Below are positions 1 to 8,079 of a DNA stretch of 24,675 nucleotides, one piece after another. The notes under the pieces were generated by a model. It was not told where the DNA came from and searched no databases. It saw only the letters and a program-made list of their open reading frames with translations. Source of the DNA: CAYOBW01 sp964402115 (GTDB lineage Bacteria > Verrucomicrobiota > Kiritimatiellia > UBA8416 > CAYOBW01); assembly GCA_964402115.1 (NCBI GenBank), contig CAYOBW010000088.1:1-24675 (forward strand). Reading direction: 5' to 3'. How positions within the stretch are numbered: the stretch's first letter is position 1; each line of letters opens with the position of its first letter. The position numbers and the translations under genes are program-made.

Positions 1-434
1 TTGGTCCCCGCGGCCGCCGTCCGCGGCGCAGGGGTCGCCGCGGGCGCGCGCTCGGCCACCGGCTGCGCGGCCGGTTCGGCCGTCGCGGGCTTGGCGGCTG
101 TGCCGGCCGTCTTCCCCAGGCGGCGGTCCAGATCGGTCTGCAGGCGGGCCTGCTTCTGCTTCAGCGTGGCGAGTTCCCGGCGGTTCGGGTCGGCCTGCTC
201 GATACTGGCGAGCAGTTCGCCAACCGTCGCGAGCTGCTGCAGCGCACCCTCCTTGTCGCCTCCGAACAGTTTGCGTTCCGCGGCCCGCAGCTCCGTGTCG
301 GCGCGCTTGACGAGGGCATCCGTGCCGGAAACGTCAGCCGCGCACACCGCGCCAGCGGCGAACACCCACGCCGCGACCGCGGCTGCGGCGAACAGCGAGA
401 GCCCCTTCAGCGTACCCTGTGAACTCGTGCTCAT
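1..434 (-). CDS. Secreted alanine-rich coiled-coil protein, C-terminus beyond window
   Basis: Not recognised as a named family. The reading frame runs from ATG at 434 to the window edge (144 codons) without a stop. A near-perfect Shine-Dalgarno sequence, AAAGGAGGT, lies at 438-446, four bases before the ATG, which fixes the start. Residues 1-33 form a signal peptide: a short polar start, then an Ala/Val/Phe-rich core ending in AVCAAD. Residues about 35-105 are rich in Lys, Glu, Arg, Leu and Gln with a heptad-like pattern (KRADTELRAAERKL, LATLKQKQARLQTDLDRRL), so a helical coiled coil is likely. The rest is an Ala/Pro/Thr linker cut by the edge. Expected in the periplasm or envelope, possibly as a spacer or scaffold protein. 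The long plus-strand frame over the same bases is low-complexity and looks like a shadow. Confidence 0.72.
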   Translation of the reverse strand, partial: MSTSSQGTLKGLSLFAAAAVAAWVFAAGAVCAADVSGTDALVKRADTELRAAERKLFGGDKEGALQQLATVGELLASIEQADPNRRELATLKQKQARLQTDLDRRLGKTAGTAAKPATAEPAAQPVAERAPAATPAPRTAAAGT

Positions 435-540
435 GAGACCTCCTTTGAGCCTGCCGAACAGAGCGCACGGCCTCCCGACCGAACCCGTTCCACGGACAGC
501 ACGGGCACACGCCCATCGACACCATCCTGTGCTTGCGCGC

Positions 541-3500
541 TCATCGACGAGAGGGTGCCAGAACCGGGCCTGAAACGCAATTACCACTTGCCTGCGGGAA
601 GATGTGCGGGGATACGCGCAAGGGGTCCGCCTGCGAAACGGCGGGCCGCCAGGCGAGGATGCCGCTGGAGGCCCCGAGCGCCGCGCCGTCCGGTCCGGTG
701 AGCAGGCTGAAGGTCAGCGACTGCGCAGGCAGATCGATGTCCGTGGCGACGTTCGTGATGGTCAGCCTGCGGCCCGCCCCGATCGCTCGATTTGCCACCT
801 CCGCCAGCACGGGTGCGTCATTCACCGCCTGCACCGTCAGCGTGAAGGCGTCGCTGGCTGACAACGTGCCGTCGCTGACGGTGAGCGCGATCGTCGCCGT
901 GCCGCTCTCGTTCGCGGCGGGGGTGACGGTCACGGTGCGCCTGGGACCGCCGCCCCCGAAGACGATGTTGGCCGTCGGCACGAGCGTCGGGTTCGACGAC
1001 TCTTTCCCCAGGGTCAGCGAACCGGCGGCGGTCTCGGCATCGCCAAGCGCAACGGGGATGGCGCCGGTACTCGTGTCCTCGGCGATGGCGCGGCTGGCCA
1101 CGTCGCCGATCGTCGGCGCATCGTTCACCGCGTGCACCGTGAGGGTGAAGAGGCGGTTGGTTGTCGATGTGCCGTCGCTGACGGTGAGCGCGATCGTCGC
1201 CGTGCCGCTCTCGTTCGCGGCGGGGGTGACGGTCACGGTGCGCCTGGGACCGCCGCCCCCGAAGACGATGTTGGCCGTCGGCACGAGCGTCGGGTTCGAC
1301 GAGTCTTTCCCCAGGATCAGCGAGCCGGCGGCGGTCTCGACATCGCCAAGCGTAATGGGGATGGCGCCGGTACTCGTGTCCTCGTCGATGGCGCGGTTGG
1401 CCACGTCGCCGATCGTCGGCGCATCGTTTACCGCCTGCACCGTGAGGGTCAAGAGACGGTTGGTTGCCGATGTGCCATCGCTGACGGTGAGCGTGAGGGT
1501 CGCCGTGCCGCTCTCGTTCGCGGCGGGGGTGACGGTCACGGTGCGGTTGGCGCCGCTGCCGCCGAAGACGATGTTGTTGGTCGGCACGAGGGTCGGGTTC
1601 GACGAGGCCTTGCCGAGACTCAGCGAGGAGGCAGCCGTCAAATCGTCCCCGACGGTGAAGGGAATCGCGACCGTGGCCGAATCCTCGTTGACCGTTTGAC
1701 TCGCCACGCCGCTGATGGTCGGAGTGGCGTTTACGGAGACCGGCCGCACGCTGTCCACTTCGAAGCTGGCCCCCGCGACGCCGATCGGATTCAGGCGCAC
1801 GCTCGTGATGACCTGGCCGGCCCACTCGGCATGGTTGCCGACACGGAATACGATGTTCTCCCAGTCGCCGCCGCCGCTGTAGGAGGCGGTAACGCTGCGC
1901 GCGGCGCTGAAGCCGGTGGCGCCGACCCGTCCCCAACGCCATTCGACAGGGCCGTTGGCGGAGGCCTTGAGTCGCGCGACGATGTAGTTGTAGCCGGCGC
2001 TGGTGACGCTGAGCCCGCTGGCGCTGAGCTGCGGGTCCGTGGAGGTCGCCACACCTTTGAGTGCGCCGCCTGAAACCGCCGCGTTCGTCAGATTGACAGC
2101 CGGATTCCAGCCTTCGAACCAGCCTTCCCCGGAAAAGTTGTAGGTGAGGGCATCGAACGGATCGATCGGGTTGCGCCCGGCATCGGCTTCGTTCGCATCG
2201 CTCAGCCCGTCGCCGTCGGCGTCAAGGGGCAGGCTGGCCGCCGCCAGGGCGCGATCGTACACCCTCGCGTTGAGGATGTAGCCGTCGAAGTACTGGCGGG
2301 TGGCAGTGTCTTCGGAGGTCTGGGAGAACCCGATGCGGTAGCATTTGCCGGCGGCGGCGGAGTCGCTGGCCGGCCCGGTGTAGGTGCGGGTGGCGGCCAC
2401 GGCGCCGTTGACGAAGAACGTTGCGCTCGAACCGTTGCAGGCCAGGGCGACATGCTGCCAGGCATTGAGGGTCGCGGAGACGCCGGTGCTCCAGTTCCCG
2501 AGACCGTCCAGGCGCACGATCCACTTGCCGCCGTCAAGCCCGAAACCGCAACCGTATGCGCCGCCGCGCTCGTCATCCGAGTCGAAAACGGCCTCGTAGT
2601 TGGACACATCGCCGGACGTGCGCGGCTTTACCCAGGCGGCCAGGGTGCGGATGCGGCCGTTGCGCACCCCGGTTTCCGCGGTCGAGTTGCTGCCGTTGAA
2701 GTCGACCGGAGCGGTGGCGGCATAGGCGCCGAGCAGGCTGCCGCACCGGCGGTACTCGCCGCGGACCTCGGCGGCGGTGAGGGCGACATTGTAAAAGCGG
2801 ACGTCACCGACCGCACCGTCGAACAGTCTGCCCTCCCAGTCGCGGCCGACGTAGTTGGCTTGCGAGGCGAGATGATCGTTGGCCGCCAGGACCGCGAGGG
2901 TCGTGAGCGTGGTCGCCGCGGAGGCTTCGAGGATGCCGTTGACGTAGAGCCCGGCGGTTCCGCCGTCAACCGTGACGGCGAGGTGGCGCCAGGCGCCGGA
3001 GGGCAGCGTGCTGAGGGATGTCAGCGTGGCGGTTGTCGCGCCGTCGCCCAGGGTACAGCGAACAATGCCCGAGGCTTCCCGCACGAGACGGAGGGCCTTG
3101 GTCGCGCTGGCCCCGAGGAAGAGGATCGGCGCACTGGCAACCGGTGCGTCGGCCTTGACCCAGGCGGCAAAGCTGAAGTCCGGCGTGTCGGCAACGCAGC
3201 GGTCGAGGACAGCGTAGTCGTCGACACCGTCCAGGCTCAGCACGGTCGTCGCGAGGGCGGCGTCGGCGGTGCGCGCCGGCGAGCCGCGCAGGAGGGCGTG
3301 AAGCGCGCCGAACTCGTCCCACCAGACCTGGCCGCTGGTTTCCCTGGTCCCGTAGGAGGCGGTCAACCCGCGCGGCGTGCGCAGGGTCTGGGTGTAGAAA
3401 GCATCGTACCAGGCGCCCCACGGGACATGCCCGAAGTGGGCGCCGCTGCTGAAGCTGAAGTCCATCGAGTAATCGTGGTCGGCAATCGCCGTGCCGCTGA

Positions 3501-5706
3501 TCGTCCCGCCAAACGGGTAGGCATTGCCGCGCACAACGGCGTCATCCTGTACGGTAGCGCTCTCGATGCGGGTGTAGCCGGCGACCAGGGCGCGCCCCTT
3601 GACCGTGCCGCTGCGCAGCTCCGCGCGGTCGCGGACGCGGGCGCTATCCTGGACCACGGCGGTGCCGTCCACAAGGGCGAACCCGCTGACCACCGCGCTG
3701 CCCTTGACCACGGCGCTGCCCTGCACCACGGCGTAGTCCTCGATGCGGGCGCTGCCCGACACCTGCGCCGACCCGATGACCTTCGCCCGCGGGCCCACGT
3801 ACGCCGTGGCGGCCACCGTCGCCGAAGGACCGACCACGCCGCCCCCGTTGCCGTGGGCATGCCAGCCCGTGGGATTGGACGCACCGAAGCCGTGGGCGGC
3901 GGGAGCGGCGTTGACCAGCCGCACCTCGTAGCCGTACCGCAGGCGGTCCGCGTGCTTGTCCATGGGCTTGGTGTTGTGCTGGCTGTCGAGGTCCAGGGCG
4001 GTGCTGCCCGGCGTGGCGGTAACGATGAGGAAGACCTGTTTCTCGGCCGCGGTGAGCGCGAAACTCTGCGTGCCCGGAGCCCAGACCGAGGAGTAGCGCA
4101 CGGCGTCGCCGGCCGAAATGGCCGCGAGGCACCAGCGCCAGTCCTCGCCCGTGCCGCTGAGGTCGAAGCCGCGCAGCTCGACGGTAACGGTCGCCCCGGT
4201 CGCGGCGCTGAGATCGTGCAGCATGTACGACCACTTCTCGGGGGCCCGCTCGAAAGGCACGCGCCACCAGCCCGGCTTGTCCTGCTGCGGCGCCAGGATC
4301 GCGCCCTGCCGCCAGAAATGCCCGGCGCGCGCCGTCGCGCTGCCCCAGTGCTGAGCCCGGATGCGTGTTTTCTCCACGAAATCGAGCATCGGCCAGTGCT
4401 TGCAGCACTCGGCGGCGACGTCCTTGACCGCTGTCCCGGCCGGCAGCGCGGCGGCAAGCTTCTCGATGATCGTCTTGTCGCGCGCGCCGTCGCGCCACGA
4501 CGCCGCGGCGTAGTTCGCGGGCAGCCCGAACGCCGTCCCGTAATCGTCGAGCGAGAGGTAGTAGCGCTGATCGGAATAGATCAGGCGGTGATGGTCGACC
4601 CGGTAGTTGGAGACGTACGTGTCGTTGTCCAGCGCGGGCACGGCGCTGGGGATGGTGGCATAGAAATGGAGGTTGCGCTGCGCCCGCAGGTAGTTGGCGT
4701 GGGATTCCCAGTGCATGCCGACCATGCGGCCGGGCTGCGCCATCTGGACGCAGTGGGCAAACTCGTGGGGCGCGGGGTTGCCCCACCCCTCGTCGCCGAG
4801 CCCCCCCGCGCCGATGTTGAGGTGCGCGCGGTTGGCGTAGCCGCCGGCCCAATAGCCGTCGTACCAGGTCACGAAGTTCACTTTGCAGCGCGTCGTCGTG
4901 GTGGAGTCGAATTCGCGAAAGGGCTCGTTGTAACCGAGTTTGCGACAGTAGACCTGGTAGCTTTCCTCGCACATGCGCAGGGCGCGCCGGGCCTGGGTCG
5001 TCGTGAAGGCGGTATCGGCCGGATCCCACCAGACGCAGACGTGCTTGCTCGCCAGGCGGGAGGTGTTGGCCGCGGTAAGCGGGGCCTCGAAGTTCGTGCT
5101 CGTGTTCAGCACGGGGGCCGTGCCGGCCTCGTCGCCGACCTCGACGTAGTCGATCTCGAAATGGCCCGTGGCGGCCAGCAGGGGCGTGAGGCGCAAGTCC
5201 CGCAACGTGTCGCGCCACCACACCACCAGACCGAGGTCGAGCCGGTAGGCGTGGAAGGCGCCATCCTTCACAAGGTTAGCCGCAGGAATCACGATCCGGC
5301 GGTCGGTGGCGAAGCCGTTCTTCACCGACGTGCCGAACTCGATTCGCACGTCGCCCGCGTAGGCCGCGGGCAGCTTGAGGCGGATCTGGAGGTAGTCGTT
5401 GAAGCCGAGGTCGAGATCCGGCCCGCCGCTGATGGCCGTCCGGCTCACCGAGGCATCGGCGCCGGTCGTGTTGTCGTCGCCCGCGAGCAACCCGCCCGCC
5501 GCGCTCAAGCCGGTCACGCTTGCGCCAGCCCAGCCGTCGAGATTGCCGGCCGTAGCCCACTCGCCCAGCAGCGTCGCCCCGGCAAGCCGACTCGCTGGAT
5601 CCACCGTCACAACCACGTCCGCAGCGCCGCACGCAAAAACGACGGCGAAGATCAGCAGCAGCGGGAGCGATCGGCGCACGGATATCATGCTCTTTCTGGC
5701 GACCAT
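541..5706 (-). CDS. Giant secreted multi-domain protein: HExxH (DUF6055-like), beta-helix, LamG x2, Ig-like repeats
   Basis: About 1,721 residues from ATG 5706, whose A is shared with the TGA of the upstream frame (TGATG); ATG 5688, after AGAAAGAG, is an alternative start. Residues 1-28 are a signal peptide. A jelly-roll-like region follows, then a domain with HEFAH at 314-318, a zincin-type HExxH in a setting that resembles the DUF6055 / Svx-AvrXca-like group (my recollection, not a search). Residues about 620-740 are imperfect hexapeptide repeats (GSAVVKGSAVVSGFALVDG), a left-handed beta-helix. Two LamG/concanavalin-like domains cover about 820-990 and 998-1160, then a thrombospondin-3-like Ca motif (DADGDGLSDANEADAGRNP), a second jelly-roll-like region, three 101-residue Ig/cadherin-like repeats and a putative-Ig (He_PIG-like) start. 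That last domain breaks off into atypical sequence. Probably an exported or surface protein acting on or binding glycans or protein; protease activity is inferred only from HExxH. Confidence 0.85.
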   Translation of the reverse strand: MVARKSMISVRRSLPLLLIFAVVFACGAADVVVTVDPASRLAGATLLGEWATAGNLDGWAGASVTGLSAAGGLLAGDDNTTGADASVSRTAISGGPDLDLGFNDYLQIRLKLPAAYAGDVRIEFGTSVKNGFATDRRIVIPAANLVKDGAFHAYRLDLGLVVWWRDTLRDLRLTPLLAATGHFEIDYVEVGDEAGTAPVLNTSTNFEAPLTAANTSRLASKHVCVWWDPADTAFTTTQARRALRMCEESYQVYCRKLGYNEPFREFDSTTTTRCKVNFVTWYDGYWAGGYANRAHLNIGAGGLGDEGWGNPAPHEFAHCVQMAQPGRMVGMHWESHANYLRAQRNLHFYATIPSAVPALDNDTYVSNYRVDHHRLIYSDQRYYLSLDDYGTAFGLPANYAAASWRDGARDKTIIEKLAAALPAGTAVKDVAAECCKHWPMLDFVEKTRIRAQHWGSATARAGHFWRQGAILAPQQDKPGWWRVPFERAPEKWSYMLHDLSAATGATVTVELRGFDLSGTGEDWRWCLAAISAGDAVRYSSVWAPGTQSFALTAAEKQVFLIVTATPGSTALDLDSQHNTKPMDKHADRLRYGYEVRLVNAAPAAHGFGASNPTGWHAHGNGGGVVGPSATVAATAYVGPRAKVIGSAQVSGSARIEDYAVVQGSAVVKGSAVVSGFALVDGTAVVQDSARVRDRAELRSGTVKGRALVAGYTRIESATVQDDAVVRGNAYPFGGTISGTAIADHDYSMDFSFSSGAHFGHVPWGAWYDAFYTQTLRTPRGLTASYGTRETSGQVWWDEFGALHALLRGSPARTADAALATTVLSLDGVDDYAVLDRCVADTPDFSFAAWVKADAPVASAPILFLGASATKALRLVREASGIVRCTLGDGATTATLTSLSTLPSGAWRHLAVTVDGGTAGLYVNGILEASAATTLTTLAVLAANDHLASQANYVGRDWEGRLFDGAVGDVRFYNVALTAAEVRGEYRRCGSLLGAYAATAPVDFNGSNSTAETGVRNGRIRTLAAWVKPRTSGDVSNYEAVFDSDDERGGAYGCGFGLDGGKWIVRLDGLGNWSTGVSATLNAWQHVALACNGSSATFFVNGAVAATRTYTGPASDSAAAGKCYRIGFSQTSEDTATRQYFDGYILNARVYDRALAAASLPLDADGDGLSDANEADAGRNPIDPFDALTYNFSGEGWFEGWNPAVNLTNAAVSGGALKGVATSTDPQLSASGLSVTSAGYNYIVARLKASANGPVEWRWGRVGATGFSAARSVTASYSGGGDWENIVFRVGNHAEWAGQVITSVRLNPIGVAGASFEVDSVRPVSVNATPTISGVASQTVNEDSATVAIPFTVGDDLTAASSLSLGKASSNPTLVPTNNIVFGGSGANRTVTVTPAANESGTATLTLTVSDGTSATNRLLTLTVQAVNDAPTIGDVANRAIDEDTSTGAIPITLGDVETAAGSLILGKDSSNPTLVPTANIVFGGGGPRRTVTVTPAANESGTATIALTVSDGTSTTNRLFTLTVHAVNDAPTIGDVASRAIAEDTSTGAIPVALGDAETAAGSLTLGKESSNPTLVPTANIVFGGGGPRRTVTVTPAANESGTATIALTVSDGTLSASDAFTLTVQAVNDAPVLAEVANRAIGAGRRLTITNVATDIDLPAQSLTFSLLTGPDGAALGASSGILAWRPAVSQADPLRVSPHIFPQASGNCVSGPVLAPSRR
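826..1734 (-). repeat. Three tandem 303-bp (101-codon) Ig-like coding repeats
   Basis: Units lie at 826-1128, 1129-1431 and 1432-1734 inside the giant secreted protein. Each starts near VNDAPTI and carries NEDS/DEDTST, SSNPTLVPT, TVTVTPAANESGTAT and LTVSDGT. The first two units are identical over 134 consecutive bases (866-999 and 1169-1302), far above what protein selection needs, so they arose by recent duplication or gene conversion. The third unit has diverged more. Confidence 0.93.
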
Positions 5707-6173
5707 CACCGTACCAAGATCACCGTACCCCTCCCGGAATTGCTGGTGAGGACCACATCGGTTCCCAGCACCGCAAGCGTGCACGGCAGACCATCCACCA
5801 GGCCCGTGGTCTCCCCGGCTCCGAAAGCGCCGGTCACGGAGGCCGCTGCGATCAACACGTACGACTGGCCCGGGCCGAAGCCAGCCTTGTTGCTGAACTG
5901 GAAATCCGAGAAACCGAGCGCCGCCACGCCGATGTCCAGGGCACCCGTTACTCTCAGCTGATCGTACGGCTCCCCCACCTCGAATACAAGCCTGGCGCCG
6001 GGATTCAGCAGGGGGAGCATCTGCGATTGGGCGGCTTGGGTGGTCTGGCTGATGGCCCCGCCTTCTCCGAAGGCGAGGGCCGCTGCATGCAGGAGATCAG
6101 GCTGCCCACCCAACGCCACCGGGCGCTGGGCCTCGGAGAGGCCCGCGCTACGTGGCGCTGGGCAGCACCTCAT
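5706..6173 (-). pseudogene. C-terminal remnant of an autotransporter-type beta-strand-repeat protein
   Basis: The last ~100 codons (about 6045 to 5706) read as the closing part of autotransporter-associated beta-strand-repeat proteins common in Verrucomicrobia-like genomes: NPGARLVFEVGE, YDQLRVTGALDIG, GFSDFQFSNKAGFGPGQSY, VLIAAASVTGAFGAGET, VDGLPCTLAVLGTDVVLTS. The upstream part of the open frame is not protein-like and crosses a palindromic intergenic repeat, there is no signal peptide or clear ribosome site, and family members are many times longer. I therefore read it as a truncated remnant. The stop overlaps the ATG of the next gene (TGATG), so it may once have headed that operon. It ends in GTVILVR, close to the tail of the SGNH protein at 19816. 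Confidence 0.55.
6128..6151. repeat. Short GC-rich hairpin of the dispersed CGCGCTAC type
   Basis: GGGCCTC-GGA-GAGGCCC is a perfect 7-bp stem with a 3-base loop at 6128-6144, followed by CGCGCTAC. It lies 52 bases past the stop of the symporter gene. There is no T tract, so a classical terminator is unlikely. It resembles short intergenic palindromes scattered through many PVC genomes; it could still stop or protect the symporter transcript. Confidence 0.45.
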
Positions 6174-6202
6174 CGAGATGCGCCCTTAGCAGGGCCAGCA
6201 CC

Positions 6203-7892
6203 CTAGCGGAGCCAGATCGTGAAGTACAGGTACATGCCCAGGACCAGCCCCAGCACGACCACCGTACCCGCGACATCGACCCAGTTCCACGACGCGCGCG
6301 TCTCGGCCTTCTGCTCCGGCGTCAGCGACGAGTAGGTCAGCCCCTGCACCTGGGCTGCCGAAGGCGCCGGCGTCAGGTACGACACGATAACGACCAGGGC
6401 CACGCTGAACAGGAACAGAACGCCGGAGAAGTAGTAGCCGTTGAACTCGCCGATCGCCCCCAGCACGCCGGTTTTGGCGATCATCCCGCTCTTCGTGAGC
6501 GTCTGCACGGTCAGTTTCACCATGCCCAGCACGAAACCGGTCACGAGCCCGGCCAGTGCGCCCTGCCCGTTGATGCGCTTGTTGAACAGTCCCAGCAGGA
6601 ACACGGCGGTGATCGGCGGGGCCAGGAAGCCCTGCACGTTCTGGAGATAGTCGTACAGCCCGGTGTTGCCCTCGGAGATCTTCTTCATGATCGGGATCCA
6701 GATCAGCCCGCAGCCAACCACGACCGTGGTCGCCATCCGGCCAATGCCGACGAGTTTGCGCTCCGGGCGGCCCGGCCACAGCTTCTCGTAGATATCCACC
6801 GTGTAGAGCGTGGCGCAGGAGTTGAACAGCGACGCCAGCGACGACATCAGCGCCGACAGCAACCCGGCCACCACCATCCCGCGCAAACCCATGGGCAGGA
6901 GCGTGGACACCATCGACGGGAACACGGCATCGCCCAGCAGTTCGGTGCTGTTCGGCTTCATGGGAATCGCCAGCAGGCCCTTCTGGTGCAGCGCCCAGCC
7001 GATCATGCCCGGCACGAGGAAGATCAGCACCGGCCAGAGTTTGAGGAAACCGCCCCAGATCGCGCCCCGGCGCGCGTTCCGCAGGTTCTTCGCCGCCAGC
7101 GTGCGCTGCACGATGTACTGGTCCGTGCACCAGTACCAAATCCCGATCACGGGCGAAGCGATCATCACGCCCAGCCAGGGGAAGCTCACGTCGGTGTTGG
7201 GCCGCCACAGCGCGAACTGCGTCGCGTTGGGTTTGCAGGTGGCGATCAGCTCATGCCAGCCGCCCAACTTGCTCAAGCCGAAGTAGGTGATCAGGGCCGA
7301 ACCCAGCAGAAGCAGGCCGGTCTGCGCCACCTCGGTGTACACGACGGCCCGCAGGCCGCCGAAGATCGTGTAGATGCCGGTCAGGACCACCGTGCTCACG
7401 GCGCCCACCCAGAACGCGTTCTCCGGCGTGCCGAAGGTGTCCGGCAGCAGCGCCTGGAACACGATGGCGCCGGCGTAGACCGTCACGGAGACCTTCNNNN
7501 NNNNNNGTGAAGACATACGCAATCAGCGAAACCACCGACAACACCCACCGGGTCTTGGCATTGAACCGCTTTTCCAGGAACTCCGGCATCGTGAAGACGT
7601 TGGCGCGGTAGTAAAACGGCACAAAGACCCACGCCAGCAGGATCATGACCCAGGCGTGCAGCTCCCAGTGCGCCTGTGCCATGCCGTTGTTGGCCCCGGA
7701 GCCGGACAGCCCGACGATGTGCTCGGAGCCGATGTTGGAGGCGAACAGCGAACAGCCCACCACGAACCAGCCCACGTGCCGGCCAGCCAGAAAGTAGTCA
7801 GCCGTGGTCTGCTGCTTCTGCGAGGACCACCAGACGATCCCGACAATCAGCATGAAATACACCCCGACAACGATCCAGTCCAAACCTGTCAT
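6203..7892 (-). CDS. SGLT-type sodium/solute symporter (SSS family), interrupted by a 10-N gap
   Basis: Sodium-coupled uptake carrier of the SSS/SGLT family in the inner membrane. Start ATG 7892 follows AGCAGGAGG with 7 bases of spacing. The N-terminal part has TM1 (MTGLDWIVVGVYFMLIVGIV) and the family signature AGRHVGWFVVGCSLFASNIG, SEHIVGLSGSGA, then MPEFLEKRFN. After the N run come the remaining helices with FGGLRAVVYTEVAQTGLLL, WYWCTDQYIVQRTLAAK, GLLSALMSSLASLFNS and FLAPPITAVFLLGL; it ends in a last helix and FTIWLR. Total about 560 residues, normal for SGLT-like members. The two halves are in different frames only because of the 10 N; deleting them gives AYVF-TK-VSVTVYAG in frame. Divergent from ribulokinase, so a pentose, pentulose or polyol is the likely substrate (inference). 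Sodium/glucose or galactose transport is the main alternative. Confidence 0.9.
7497..7506. other. Assembly gap (10 N)
   Basis: Ten N inside the symporter gene. On the minus strand the left flank ends TTCAC and the right flank begins GAAGGTC; joining them directly gives TTC ACG AAG GTC (Phe-Thr-Lys-Val) in frame. The true gap is therefore probably zero bases, or another multiple of three. Confidence 0.9.
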
Positions 7893-7954
7893 GCCCGGCC
7901 TCCTGCTTGTTCGCGGCTCAAACTCAGCCATGTACGCCCTGCACGTCACAGGAC

Positions 7955-7984
7955 TTGACGGGGAACAATAATTAGCGCTATTAA
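7955..7984 (+). promoter_or_regulatory. Candidate araB promoter with overlapping palindromic operator
   Basis: TTGACG (7955-7960) and TATTAA (7979-7984) are separated by 18 bp, 96 bp before the araB start. The perfect 8-bp palindrome TAGCGCTA (7973-7980) overlaps the -10 region inside the only AT-rich patch of the divergent symporter/araB gap. A repressor binding there could control both directions. Regulator identity is unknown; an AGCGCT core would suit a LacI-type protein, which is a guess. Confidence 0.45.
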
Positions 7985-8079
7985 GAAACGCAAGCGGGAA
8001 ACACGGCTGTTGCCCTGCCCCACGCGGCGCATGGCAACGCAAGCGATGACGGCAAAACAGACTGGGGGAGGACGGAACC

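Noticed and set aside
1..573. 190-codon open frame on the plus strand
   Set aside because: Low-complexity Ala/Ser/Arg sequence opposite a gene with a perfect ribosome site and signal peptide; a shadow of high GC content.
2452..5961. Very long plus-strand open frame (over 1,100 codons) opposite the giant secreted protein
   Set aside because: No domain or signal peptide, Arg/Gly/Ala/Val-rich composition typical of antisense frames in GC-rich genes, and no ribosome site; the minus strand encodes clear domains.
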